Source: Nigrospora sphaerica (lineage: Eukaryota > Ascomycota > Sordariomycetes > Amphisphaeriales > Apiosporaceae). From it: DNA of 64,000 nt. Each line of letters begins with the position of its first letter. The first letter of the stretch is position 1. Both the position numbers and the translations under genes were made by a program. The DNA lies in assembly GCA_018287875.1 (NCBI GenBank), contig JAGVVL010000009.1:1178001-1242000 (forward strand), in the 5' to 3' direction. This document shows positions 23,101 through 33,968 of this stretch, one piece after another. Below the pieces are notes generated by a model. It searched no databases, was not told the origin of the DNA, and was given only the letters and a program-made list of their open reading frames with translations.

Positions 23101-24558
23101 AAGAGGAATGTGAGGCCGCTTGGCAGGCGACTGGAGTATTGATGTCTTGAATAGTGATTGCGAGTCTTCATCACCGCCCTTGGCAGAAGGGAAGACCAGC
23201 GATGGCACGTTGTCGACCCTCTTGGCGGGTGACTTCAAAGAGTCCTTGAAGGGGGATGGTGCAGGCCTTCGTGACGGGCTGCCAAAAATGAAAACGCCGG
23301 TGGGCTCATCTGAGTGGGCAGCACCCTGCTCTGAAGTCTCCTCCTTGTCGGAAAATCCAAGGTCAAGCTTCTTCATGCCAGCACTAGGCGGCTTGACTGG
23401 GCTCTTCTTCAAAGCCTTGAGCGGAGTCTTTTCGTACGTGGCCAGCTCGTCGTCTGAGCTGTCCGAATCCCGAGAGAGCGAGCGGTTCACACTGTCCTTC
23501 TTAGGGCTCAATGGCACAGGCTTCTCCTTCTTTTCCTCGGTAGGCTCGTCCGCCTTGGCCGTGGCATTCGCACGCGTGGTTCTGCCGCCAGCTGCAGCAG
23601 GCTTCCGCACTGGCTTGGCCTTCATACCCGTCGTATCCTCTGTTGTGTTGTCCTTGGCTTTGGCCTTGGTCTTGGTGGCGGCCGTAGGGAGCACGTTTTC
23701 CTTTTCCGGCTCCTCGAAGCTCACCGACTTCTTGGCGGCGCTGATTTTGGTGGCGGGCCGAGAGAGGGCAGTCTTGAGACCCGGAGTGGGCTCGGTGGTG
23801 GCTTCTACGCAGATGGTGCCCGTCTTCTTTGCCGGCGCGCGGCCACGCGCTACCTTTTTCTTGGGCGGCTCCTCTGACTTCTCGTCTTGGGTGTGGGCGG
23901 CTTTGCGTGTGGTGCGCGCACGCGTTGCCTTGGCCGGCGGGTCCAGTTTGGGAGCATCCCCTGGCTGGGGGGCATCGTCAACTTGCTTCTTTGCCCGGCC
24001 ACGCGACGCACGCGCCGCTGTGGCGCCGCCGGGAACCGCGGGGGCAACTTTTTCATTAGCCTCAGAGCCCGGCTGGGGCGCAGGTTCGGCAGCTGTCTTC
24101 TTGGGCCTGCCGCGGCCCCTGGCGGCGGGCCTATTCATCGTGTCGGCCGATGTCGGGGCGAGCTCATCGGCCATGTTCTGGGATTCCTCATCGTTCTCGT
24201 CATCGCATCTGGTCTTGCGCTTCATCGAGGGAGCAGCACGTGTAGGGGGCGGTGCGCGCGTCGTGGGAGCAGGGGCGGGGGTTGCGGCCGCCTTGGTGAC
24301 TCGCTTGGCGGCAGTGGCGGCAGTATCGCCAGTGCTGGATTTGGTGGTGCTGGATTTGGTGGTGCTGGGCTTGGCCGGCGCTTCTTTGACAGCACTGGAC
24401 TTGGCCGCCGTGTCTTTGGCGGCGGTCGACTTGGTCGCGGTGGCCTTGGTGGTGCCGGCCTTGGGCGCAGATGTTTTGATGGTCCTGGGGGGGGCGTCGG
24501 TGGTGGTTTTGGCCGCCCGCGCTCGTGTCATCCGCTTCGGCGGACTCTTGGGCTCCAT
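20103..24558 (-). CDS. AT-hook/acidic/BRCT-domain nuclear protein
   Basis: Two exons (24558-20765, 20688-20103) with a 76-bp intron encode 1459 aa. The join gives GWVLDCERENQWLDE, continuing the BRCT fold. The N-terminal third is rich in Lys, Ala, Thr and Pro, with a GRGRPKK AT-hook near residue 150 and several related RGR-KK patches. Middle regions carry repeated SPAKR/SPFK motifs, resembling CDK-site-rich chromatin proteins. A Glu-Val repeat tract lies near 630-675 and a Glu15-like run near 945-970. A single BRCT domain spans about 1175-1275, followed by a basic RRRKSMEP motif and a conserved C-terminal tail. BRCT domains bind phosphopeptides or partners in DNA-damage and cell-cycle control. 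The AT-hook and charge pattern suggest a chromatin-bound role. I cannot name an orthologue. Confidence 0.85.
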
Positions 24559-26289
24559 GGCGAAGGGTGTCGGAACTGGGCGTCCGACGGAGAATGAGGA
24601 TTATCTTACCGGTGTCGTGGGCGTACAACTAAAAGCAAAAGACATGCCCAGGATGCAATGCGAATGATGGGAAAAGACCAAGTCCGAGGCGAAAAGCCCG
24701 AGCTTCTGCTTTCGATAGGTAGGGGACAAGAATGGGGTGGGACGCCCCAAAACACCTTTGGCTCGCCCTATTTGGTGGTCGGTGTAAATAAATCGCGTGT
24801 TTGGGACCCACTGGTCTCCCAGCCAACCCGGAGCTTTAGCCTAGTGGGGCCCGCCCCTCAACCGCGACAATGATAGTGACAATCCCCCAATGGCAACCGC
24901 TACTGGATGCCTGTTCACCGTGTTGACAAGGAAGCGAAGACCCTGGATTAATGCAAGCCAATGCACGCCGCGTCTGCCCCGATGGCTATGGCACGACACG
25001 TCGGACAGGTCGCGTGGTGGAGGTAAAAGATGAGGAGAGCGACAGCTATGGCTCCGTGTTCACCGTGTCTGTCATGGTACGTGATCACCTTCCTGCTGCT
25101 TGTGTTTACCCCCCTATGTACTTAGGTAGGTGTCCCAACTTGTACGTAATGCATACGCTCCATGCATTGGGTCTTGTGCTCTTGGCTGCCTGCCCCCATG
25201 CGCTCAGCCAACCCGTCCATTACTTGCACATTTCCGTGTCATGTTCTGGCATTTACGGCGGTACCTTGGAAATTGCTTCACCATCCCATTGCCTATGTCG
25301 GGGCTTCCCCTGTCCCTGATCCAATACTCACATGCCTCACTTGTTGGCCACTGCCGTGGTTGTACAACCGACATCAGTCAGTACCTGCTCCTACTTGACA
25401 TGAAGTATGCAATCAGACGGCTGTGCATCCCAAGTTTATATGCGCCCTGCCGTCATACCCCAACCGGGCAGCTTTTCTGCCCATGCAACCCCGAGAGCGC
25501 CGGCGGGATATACCTTACACCAGTCATGCCCATTGCGACCCCCGACGCGCCATGCGCCGGGACTGCCTACAGTTTAGCAACCGTAGAACTCCGAAAGCGC
25601 TCGTCGTCGTTGTTATTGTTATTATTGTTGTAGCCAGTTGCTCAAAGTAGATTAGCATCATCCCCCTATACTTAACCAAGCCGATTGTGAGCCGCGGTAA
25701 AGGTACATCCAAACAAGCAATGCCACACGAACTGCCGCAGAAGCATCTCGGGTGTGGCGGTTTCAACCGCTCCTTAGTCCGGGATGGCAAGGATTGAATG
25801 GGCTGGAAGTCGAGATACGAGCCTCGATACCCCGAGCTGAATTCGTAATATCGCCCGCCGGTAGCGGAAGCCAGGGTGCAGCATCAACCGTTCTTGTAGT
25901 CGTGCTTTCACCTGGGACGGTTCTACTTGATTTCCCACCAAGTCGGACACCCAAAGCAGGTCTTGTCCGGGCGTAGTCCTTCCTTTCCAATCGAACAGAT
26001 TGTAATCCCGATATAAAAAGCTTGTCAACTGAAAAGAAATGCATGATGCCGCTATCCCTCAAGTGGCAAGACTTACTCAATTCTCTCATTGGAGACGACG
26101 AAAAGAATATACCCTGTGACTTTGCTTGATAAAGTGGCGACGAAGTCCCGTTTATTGCCTTTACCATACAAAGCACTCCTCGGCCTGCGGTCGCGGAACC
26201 CTATCGTACAAGTTTCGGGCTACTTATCGCTCACATCAACCGCCTGTGCTCTCAAAGGTCTACACCCCCAGCACTTGACGATAGCAAGT

Positions 26290-26312
26290 TCCGATGGCAA
26301 TTTGCCATCGGA
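26290..26312. repeat. Near-perfect palindrome, 11-bp arms
   Basis: The arm TCCGATGGCAA at 26290-26300 and its exact reverse complement at 26302-26312 are separated by one base. It could be a dimeric protein-binding site or a small cruciform. It has no associated gene within several hundred bases. Confidence 0.7.
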
Positions 26313-29300
26313 GCACCGAGCCTGCCTGGATCAATATTATGCAGTGCCAATGCCACCGTCCCCAGCCATCGCAGAAGAACAATTCGGTCACTGAGCGCTA
26401 GAGCGATAACGAGAGCAGCTACCACCGAACCAAGAAATGTCCCGCGACGTGGGAGCATATATAGTGTGTAGAAGATAGATATCTACTTGGAGTGGTGGAC
26501 GGGGTACACACTTCGCTTGGGACGGTCAAGTCCAAATGACTTGTATAAGCCGGCCCTTTCACCCAGTGCAGGATGGAAGCCTACTTGCACGGGACCTCCA
26601 ACCGCAACGCTGATCTGTTAAACACATAAGTATCTCATGCCACTTTCTTGCCGCCACCGTCATTCCCCCCTCCCAAATGCCTACTCTCAGACTGGCGACA
26701 TATGCGAAATGTCTTTCCGCAACCCATGATCAGCATACTGCGCTTTCTTTGGGACGAGACATTGAAGTAGCTGCCGTCCGGGAAGGCCATCCTAGGACTG
26801 GGTGCCTACCAAGGAAGATGCGAGGGCAAAAGGCCTTTATAAGCGTCGAGTATCAAACTGGCAGGCGACTTGAGGCGCTGACATTTTACGCCGTGCTCCT
26901 TTGGCCTTGAGAATGCGTAGCTTCAAGCTCTTAGTGCCCATGCTACAGATCCGGTAGCTGCTATTGCTGTTTCTTATGTCTACGAGTACCACTGGGGGTC
27001 GTGAGTCGCCGCTATTCACACTTCACTGACCTGCTTACAGCATCGTCCAAATAATCAAATCCTCTACCGTTCCCTAGTCAGACGCCTTGGTTGTGTCTTT
27101 TTGTACAGATTGTCTGGCCCCCTTACCTCACCTCCCAATGCCTCATAGATGGCTCTCGTGGAGTCTCCGTGTGCCCATTGAGAACACCCCGTCTGGTCTC
27201 GGGCCTCGCTCTGTCTGTGGCCCGTGATCCGCCCGCCACACTGCGTCTCCTTTTCACGAGACTCGGCATCCAGACCGCCTAGTCGCATACCTAAGTAGTG
27301 GCGTACCGTCATGAACACTGCATGTGTAACTTCGGGCTAACGGTCAGCACACGCTTAGCCTTATCATGGCGCAAGGCGGAACGTACCACAGATGCGACCA
27401 CCACTAATAAGTCCTTTTCCTTGCATATTTCGTTGCTGCCTTGAACTGATTACAAGTTATATATGGTACTCACATCCACTGCGCTCTACTCTATAGCTTA
27501 CGAGAAAGACTCTAGATATTGGAAATAGCCGGTAAGAGGCATGGTTCCACCCATTCTGCCAGTCAGCGCTTAAGGCATGCTATAGAGGGGTGGGTGTTAA
27601 CTGCTGGTCTTGGGCGGCGGAGAACGGTCTCTCCTAGGGATTGGCAATATTGGTAGACCTGCTGAGCAGAGTTTATCCTGTCGTCTTGACATTTTGTTTG
27701 TTTATACGTTACCTCCGGTTGTTGTGTCCTTTTGGCCCTTGGCCCATACGCACCTAGGAGCAGGAATCGCATTATCTAGTACTCCTCATGAATTGCCACA
27801 CATGAGAGTACAGTGCCCGTCATTGTATCTAGTCATCTTGCCCCCCTATTTGTATAGCCCAGGCGCCGGAAGAGGACAAGCAGGAATGGCGCCGCTCAGC
27901 GAGCTTGCCCGTAGACTCACTTTGTCTTTTCAAGTTTGTATTAGCGAACATGGGAGACGCTATCTGCTTGCAACAGTCCGTTTGCTTTCTCTCATCCATG
28001 GCAACGAACACAGCCCTCAGCCTTTCGCTGCACCGTTTTCCTGGGTAGCAATGCGTCGGTACCGCCATTGTGTAATCCGTAAGCCACCCGTTTTAACCCC
28101 ATGTCTTACGCGCTGACCGGCGCCGCCACCTTGGAACAGTGCACTGGCCCGGACCGTCTTGTTCGGCCGGGTGCCTCTATTTGGCGACGTTGTCGACAGA
28201 GCTTCATGTGCGAGGCCGGATTTTTGACCTTGTGTGCTCTTACCATCCGCACCCGGAGCCGCACTGAGCACGCACCGGCGTAGCGGGATGATCAGCAGTA
28301 GGGCGAGCGGTTCAGGAACGATGGGGAGGCCTACGCGGGTGCCCGCCAGGCTCGCGGAGAGCATGAACCGAACCGGAGAGGGGGGGGGGCATTCGATGTA
28401 TGGGGTCTTGCGTGGCTGGCCGAACGAGCGGCATGAACACTCACCGCAGATAAAAATCCGGCAAGCCGCAGGTGGTGGTGGGCTGAGTTGCGACGGCTGA
28501 CAAGCTGACGGGCGATACGATTGCAACCCACCTCAACCCGCGCCTCCTCCATCGGGGGCCCACGGGCGAGCTCGCCAACGGTCAGCCCGCGTTCGGCTGT
28601 ACGCACACAAAGGCCACGATGAGCGGACAGAGGTGTGATGTGATGATGCACGCATAACAGGCCAGAACAAGGTGTGTGGTTGTGCGCGGGTGCGTGTGTA
28701 TTGTGCCTTGGCTAGCTGGCAGAACGGGAACATGTAACCGAAGCCCGAAATAGTTTTGGATTACAGCCTGCGCCTTCTCGGCCTCAGCGTGCGTTCTGAC
28801 GCTGGGCCACGCGGGGGAGATGTGCAGTGCCACCGCCTGTCCCGGACTGATGGGGCCTTTGCCGAAGGTTCATGCCCCCCACGGTCCATCACCGATCGCT
28901 CGGCTGAAAAGTGCTGTTGGGACGTCTGCGCTGCGCGTGCCTGGGCCTGGGCCTGAGCCATGCACCCGCACCCTAAACTCCGGCTGGCATTCAACACGAA
29001 TATCGCCAACCACCGGCGCAGATCCCCTAGTTGCCTCTTGTACTGTTAAGCACCAACAGACAGGTAGTATGGACCAAGATGCATTGATCGGCCCCCGTCG
29101 GTCGTCGAGCGACGCGTGTTCGCTCCATACGGCCCAGATTATCACATTCCAGGGAAAGAATGGCTGGATGAAGCCTATGCTGTGTGCTTTTGGGAGGCTG
29201 CAACTGTGATGAGAGAGAAACGAGGGAGTCTACCCTGGGCTGGTACCAGGACTCAATCAACAGACCAGGGCGGGCCCGAAAGGTGTCGACTTCGTTTTAC

Positions 29301-30387
29301 TCTCTTTGGGGTGCTATAGCACGTGCGCCCCATTGAGGGGACACGCCAGCTTGCCTCCATCTTGATGGGGGTTTTGAGTTATCTTGACCCTCATTCAAGT
29401 CGCATCAGAGCCAGTACGAAACGGGGAATGGGAGAGAGGTCCGTGGCGGGAGTTTTGTTGAGAAGGACTGTGTGCGATCCTTCCATGTCGCCGCCTGTTC
29501 TGCTCTCGGCTACTATACAATGCCAAACAACCCTCCTTTCAGACGCCCCAGACCTGACCGTGAGACATAGGCAGCTCGGTTTGCGCAACGGCAGGGCCCC
29601 TCCACCACGGACGCGCGGGAGGGACAAGACAGGTCCGGCGGGCTCGTGCTTGGCGCCTGTCACTCGGCCTACTTAATCCCGATAACTCACGAGGGGTACC
29701 CGGGCTCCGCGGCGCTGCGTACGGAGCAAACCGCGCCTATTGCTGCGGCTCCGGGGGAGGGGCAGGCTTGGCTCCTGCGATCACTTCATCGTTCGGCACG
29801 TCAAGGTGCAGCGCTCAGAAGACTTCGCGCAACCCTAATCATTGTATCTTTGTCCTCGCTGCGCTCCGTGACACGCACACCACCCGGCCCCGACTGTCCC
29901 CCATCATCTTCGCGGCTGGGTTGCGGCACATGGGCGCCATGCAGCCACCGCCGCCCCCAGAACCAACGGGTCCTCTGTGCGCAGCCCTGCGGCTTACTAG
30001 CGCGTGGCGCGTATCGGAGCTGATTGATAACTGGGAGATACGCTGTGCTGCTCACTCCCGCACGCACCAATAAAGCCCGTTTTATTTTGGGTGAGCAAGC
30101 ATCAAGTCCCCGTCACAGAAAAGGGCTGCTGGGCCGTAGAGTGTCTCGAACCAGCGGCGCAGCGGGGACTGGCAGCCCTTCCTCGATCCTACATGACAGG
30201 GATGGGCGGACGCAACACATTCAGCACGCTGCGCTGGAATGACTTCATCCGGGGTGCAGCACTATGCAACCGCAAAGGTTGATGGCGCCTGTCTCGGGAG
30301 TGCCAGAAGAAGGCAGTAAGTCTTCATCAGGTATAAAGATGTCGCCGCCACTGCCAGTAGTCGATCGAGGTAATCCGTGTGTCATCC

Positions 30388-30475
30388 AAGCCATTTCTCA
30401 TCCCATGCCCCGAACACCGCGACTCTAAGCCATTTCTCATCCCACGCCCCGAACACCGCGACTCTAAGCCATTTT
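30388..30475 (+). repeat. Tandem 39-bp duplication
   Basis: Two adjacent copies (30388-30426 and 30427-30465) differ at a single base, followed by a 10-bp partial third copy. It lies about 35 bp upstream of the ATG at 30510, in the probable 5' UTR or proximal promoter. Confidence 0.92.
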
Positions 30476-30509
30476 GAGGATTCTCACCCAAGCCTCCTTC
30501 ACTTACACC

Positions 30510-30851
30510 ATGTTCTCCCGCGAAGAAATGTTCCACCTCGAGACTGCCTTCGCCATGGACCCTCCTAAGGCAGAGGCATCCCTTCCCGGCGATGAGATCG
30601 AAGCGCAGGCTTCTGACAGCGACAGTGACATGTCCATCTCCAGCAACGCCGACTCTCTAGCCTCCTCGACCACCGTCGCCCCTATTGAGGAAGTCTCCTA
30701 CATGTCCATGGAGATGGGCTTGTACGAGCACTTTCTGTTTTCGCCAGACACCAGTTCTGGAAAGTCTACATCGTCGTCCAAGACTGCCAGCCGCCCCTCG
30801 GCGGCCAGGAAGACTTCCTGGTTCTCCTGGGGCTCGCGTGCCTCCAAATAG
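30510..30851 (+). CDS. Small acidic serine-rich hypothetical protein
   Basis: 113 aa, no intron. The start at 30510 is the first Met after the 39-bp tandem duplication and gives MFSREEMFHLETAFAMDPPK. The middle is acidic and Ser-rich (SDSDSDMSISSNADSLASS). A hydrophobic/aromatic patch YMSMEMGLYEHFLFSPD follows, then a basic Ser-rich tail ending in WFSWGSRASK. No signal peptide, transmembrane helix or known domain is visible. The composition is coherent and unlike neighbouring random frames, which is the main reason for calling it. It could be an intrinsically disordered regulatory peptide. Function unknown. Confidence 0.55.
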   Translation: MFSREEMFHLETAFAMDPPKAEASLPGDEIEAQASDSDSDMSISSNADSLASSTTVAPIEEVSYMSMEMGLYEHFLFSPDTSSGKSTSSSKTASRPSAARKTSWFSWGSRASK

Positions 30852-33800
30852 ACACGCGACGTTGAACGAACGGTCAGTCGTCAACACGGCGGCGCAGAAT
30901 TTTTTCGGGAATTCAGGTTGCCTGATGATGCCGATGCGATGGACGGCTCGCCGCCGACCAGGCGCAGGCGAGGTAACCTGACGGGGCACCAGGGGATCCA
31001 GGCAACCCGGCTAGCAGCAAGGTCGGGTAGGAGCTGAAAAAGTATGATGATACGGTGATGGCACGGCGACGGCATGGCGTGCCAAACCAATTGGCGGCAC
31101 GTTCGGGAGCTGCAGGGACTCTTATGATGGTTTGATGTCATACCGCAGCGTTGGGAAGGTTCATACAGAGTTTATTGCGTGGATGAGACAGGCATTTGGT
31201 TAGCGAAGCAGAGCGATACCACTGGACAGAAAGAATCCATCAAGCCAACTGCATACTCCCTCTCGTCCGATATGTATCCGTCACAGTTTACCTGCTGGTG
31301 CCTCGTCCGAGGGGTGGCCACGATGTGTGATGGCGGATTCTTGATAGATTAGGAAGCTGAGATGCGAAGCAAGATGTGTGAGAGGCGGTATAAGCTGTAG
31401 ACAACAGCCAAGAAAAAATTCCCAGGACTATACCCAGCCTTTCCACCATGGACGTGAAAAACACCACCCTCCGTTGCCAGTTTCGGGCTCTACACGGCCA
31501 GCCACATGGACCCCGTAGGGCACTCAGATGAAGAAGCATCCTCAGCGCGATTAACCAGTATTTGAGTCAAGGTTGGCTTGAACACCCTTTCTTTCGACCT
31601 AGATAGCGACTTAACTAGGTAGGTAGCTGACTTATCAGATAGCTCGGTGCCCATCCAGGTTGAGAAGAACTCTGGGTGATTACCGCCTCATGGACGATGA
31701 GGGCGAAACCCACACTCTTCTGGCGATCCCACTCCCGTTCATAGAAAGCCCATGGTCTCGGCATCTTCCTTGCTGATCCATTGGCGCGGCCAAAAGCCCA
31801 CAAGTCGGCGTCCTCTTTCAACCACACAAGGCTCGACTTTTCTCGCGAGCTTCCTGACGTCCCGAGCGCAAGTATTGGGCAGTGGCAGCCGGGACGACAG
31901 CACGCGCAGTCTAGCGCGCCATGGAGGTTGTGGAAGCCGAGGTGAGGTCACCATGAAGTCTCAGCCACACCTCCGTTCATTGGCGGGGAGTTGATCCTTT
32001 GGGCAGCAGGACCTGAAGTCAACGTCCGCCGGGGGCCAGACCCTCCCATTTCTCCCCTCCTTTCCCCCGAGCAGGGTGAGGGGTCGTACCGGCGAAATGC
32101 CCCTCTCATTTTTTCTTTAACAGATGCACGCTTCCCTTTGCAGAACCTTGTCGGCGGGAAGCGTTGACTGATGGCGGGCCGAATTTCCACGGTAGGAAAG
32201 TAGTCATGTCAATCCATCCGGGCCCCCAACTAGCAGCGGGGGGGGGGGGGGGGGGGGGAGGAGATGGAGACCCGACGAGGGCGCGCGCGGGCGTTTGATA
32301 GGCGAGCCGAACACCCAAAAGGCCAGGCTTGGCACGACGGGAACCACTCGTTGTTGGGGTTGCCGCGGTTCCCACCGACAAAGGTCAGGCAATCCGCCTC
32401 ACGGGCAAGAGGAAGAGGTGCAGATTTTCACACCCGACCTTTACCGAGTACCCATAGCGGTGCAGTGTCGATACCAAGCTGATGGACCGAAGCGGCAGGT
32501 CGCTTCTCACCTCAACCCGGCACGCCAGGCCAACCGGGGCAGTAGTTGTGCCCGATTGGGACGGGACCGCCCCAAAGACCCTCTCTTTCTCTCTTTCTCT
32601 CTCTTGACACACACCCACGTACTATGTCTCGGCTGCCTCTCCGCGGCTCACCCACCCCCCATGCCCGCAAGGTGTGATGGACGCCCGAATGCATTGCATG
32701 TCACGGCGCCAACTGGCACGGGTCAGCGCTTCGCGCCGCCGTTGTCACCCTGGGGGCCGGGAACGGGCGCAGCGTTGCGCTGTTTATCGACCCTGCGTTG
32801 AAGACAGCCGTGGATGGTCTGGACGGATGAGTATAAACTCACTTCTGCAGGCCGCCCGCACGAAAACGCGTTCCGTGTGAATGCGAACCCAACCCGGGGC
32901 CTGGATGTTCACGCACGCACTTCAGGACGCCCCCCCATTGGCCTTTGACCATGGATCTTCGTGCGTTCACGACCCGGAGTGTGGATTGCAAAGGTGATCA
33001 CGCTACCCGCAGGCAGGGCCTGGGCCGAACAGCAGTCAGGAGGGACGGGAGCACCCAAGGCTTGAAGCATTTGTCAACCCTGCAACGACTCGGATTTGGT
33101 TAGGCACCCAGTTCTCCCTTCCGCCCTCCTCTTATCGGGGCAACAAAAAGCGGCTTCCGTCGAACACAGGCGACGGCGCATTGGCTGGAGGTCTCGCGGC
33201 CGGGGGAGGGAGGAAAAAAATAAACAAGACGTGATTGGCGTTCGCGGGGGCGGCTAGTTCATTGTATTGGAAACCGCGCCATGGGAATGACCGTATACTT
33301 TCCTCCCACGTGGCGTCGGGTGCTGCGCAGCGACGGGACTCCATGCCAGAATCGTGGACGTCGGCCTTGGGCAGGATCGGATGTCGCAGAGACGAAAGCG
33401 CCAGAGACGCCCCGTGGACACGCGGCATGGCGGTGATTAAGAAGTAGGCAAATGCGACGCAGAGACACTCGCTCCTTGGTATATCCCGTGCTATGGTAGT
33501 TCTCTCCTCTCGACGGCGTTGCCCAGCCACGCCCTACAATCCATACTGATCATCTTTTGCTCTTCGAGTACATGATACCTCGCTTTCGGATCCCAGGCCT
33601 ACCCCCTCCCTTCCACATCCCGAGATCCATCACGGCTCCTGGCGGGCGGGACACTATCGCCCATTCGCACCTGGCCTGGATTCCCGACGCGGGGCTCCAT
33701 TTTCTTCGGGCCCTCCCAGTCCGAGGACGACGCCGTCTTGCTTGATTCGGGGCGCTGGTCGTCGAGGGCGGCCGCGAGTCTTCGAATGCGGGCCATCTGA

Positions 33801-33968
33801 ACCCTTGGACCGGTTTTGGATACCAAGGTTCCCACAGGCTTACACATAATATACCGAGAAGAATTGTTCCCGTCCGTCCCATAGCCCCTCCCCGCGGCTA
33901 CAAAGTCCCCAGGCCGGCGCCGCGCACAAGGCGAGCCCATCCGCCCTCTTGTCGTCTTCCCGGTTGCT
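30852..33968. other. Intergenic region, no gene seen
   Basis: About 3.1 kb hold only short conflicting frames. Notable composition features are a 21-G run at 32238-32258 and a pyrimidine-rich CT tract at about 32580-32605. The right part should contain the promoter of the caspase-like gene. Confidence 0.5.
32238..32258 (+). repeat. Poly-G run of 21
   Basis: An uninterrupted G tract, preceded by GCAGC and followed by AGGAG. It could form a G-quadruplex. It is also a site where sequencing or assembly length errors are likely. Confidence 0.85.

Larger units (their letters stand above)
24559..30509. other. Six-kilobase gene-poor region
   Basis: The longest open frames are 167-169 codons (25130-25633, 27610-28116 plus; 28017-28526 minus). 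They have no recognisable motif, signal peptide or codon bias. I saw no transposase, reverse transcriptase, terminal repeats or tRNA. It contains a TCG/GTT/ATT triplet-rich patch at 25601-25630, a 23-bp near-palindrome at 26290-26312 and the 39-bp duplication at its right end. It should include the promoters of the BRCT gene and of the small ORF at 30510. Confidence 0.5.

Noticed and set aside
23120..24667. Plus-strand frame of 515 codons opposite the BRCT gene
   Set aside because: It is Ser/Ala/Val/Gly-rich shadow sequence. The minus strand frame is longer, contains the AT-hook and joins the BRCT by a good intron.
27610..28526. Overlapping 168-169 codon frames on both strands
   Set aside because: No motif, no codon bias, and frames conflict. 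Not enough to call a gene.
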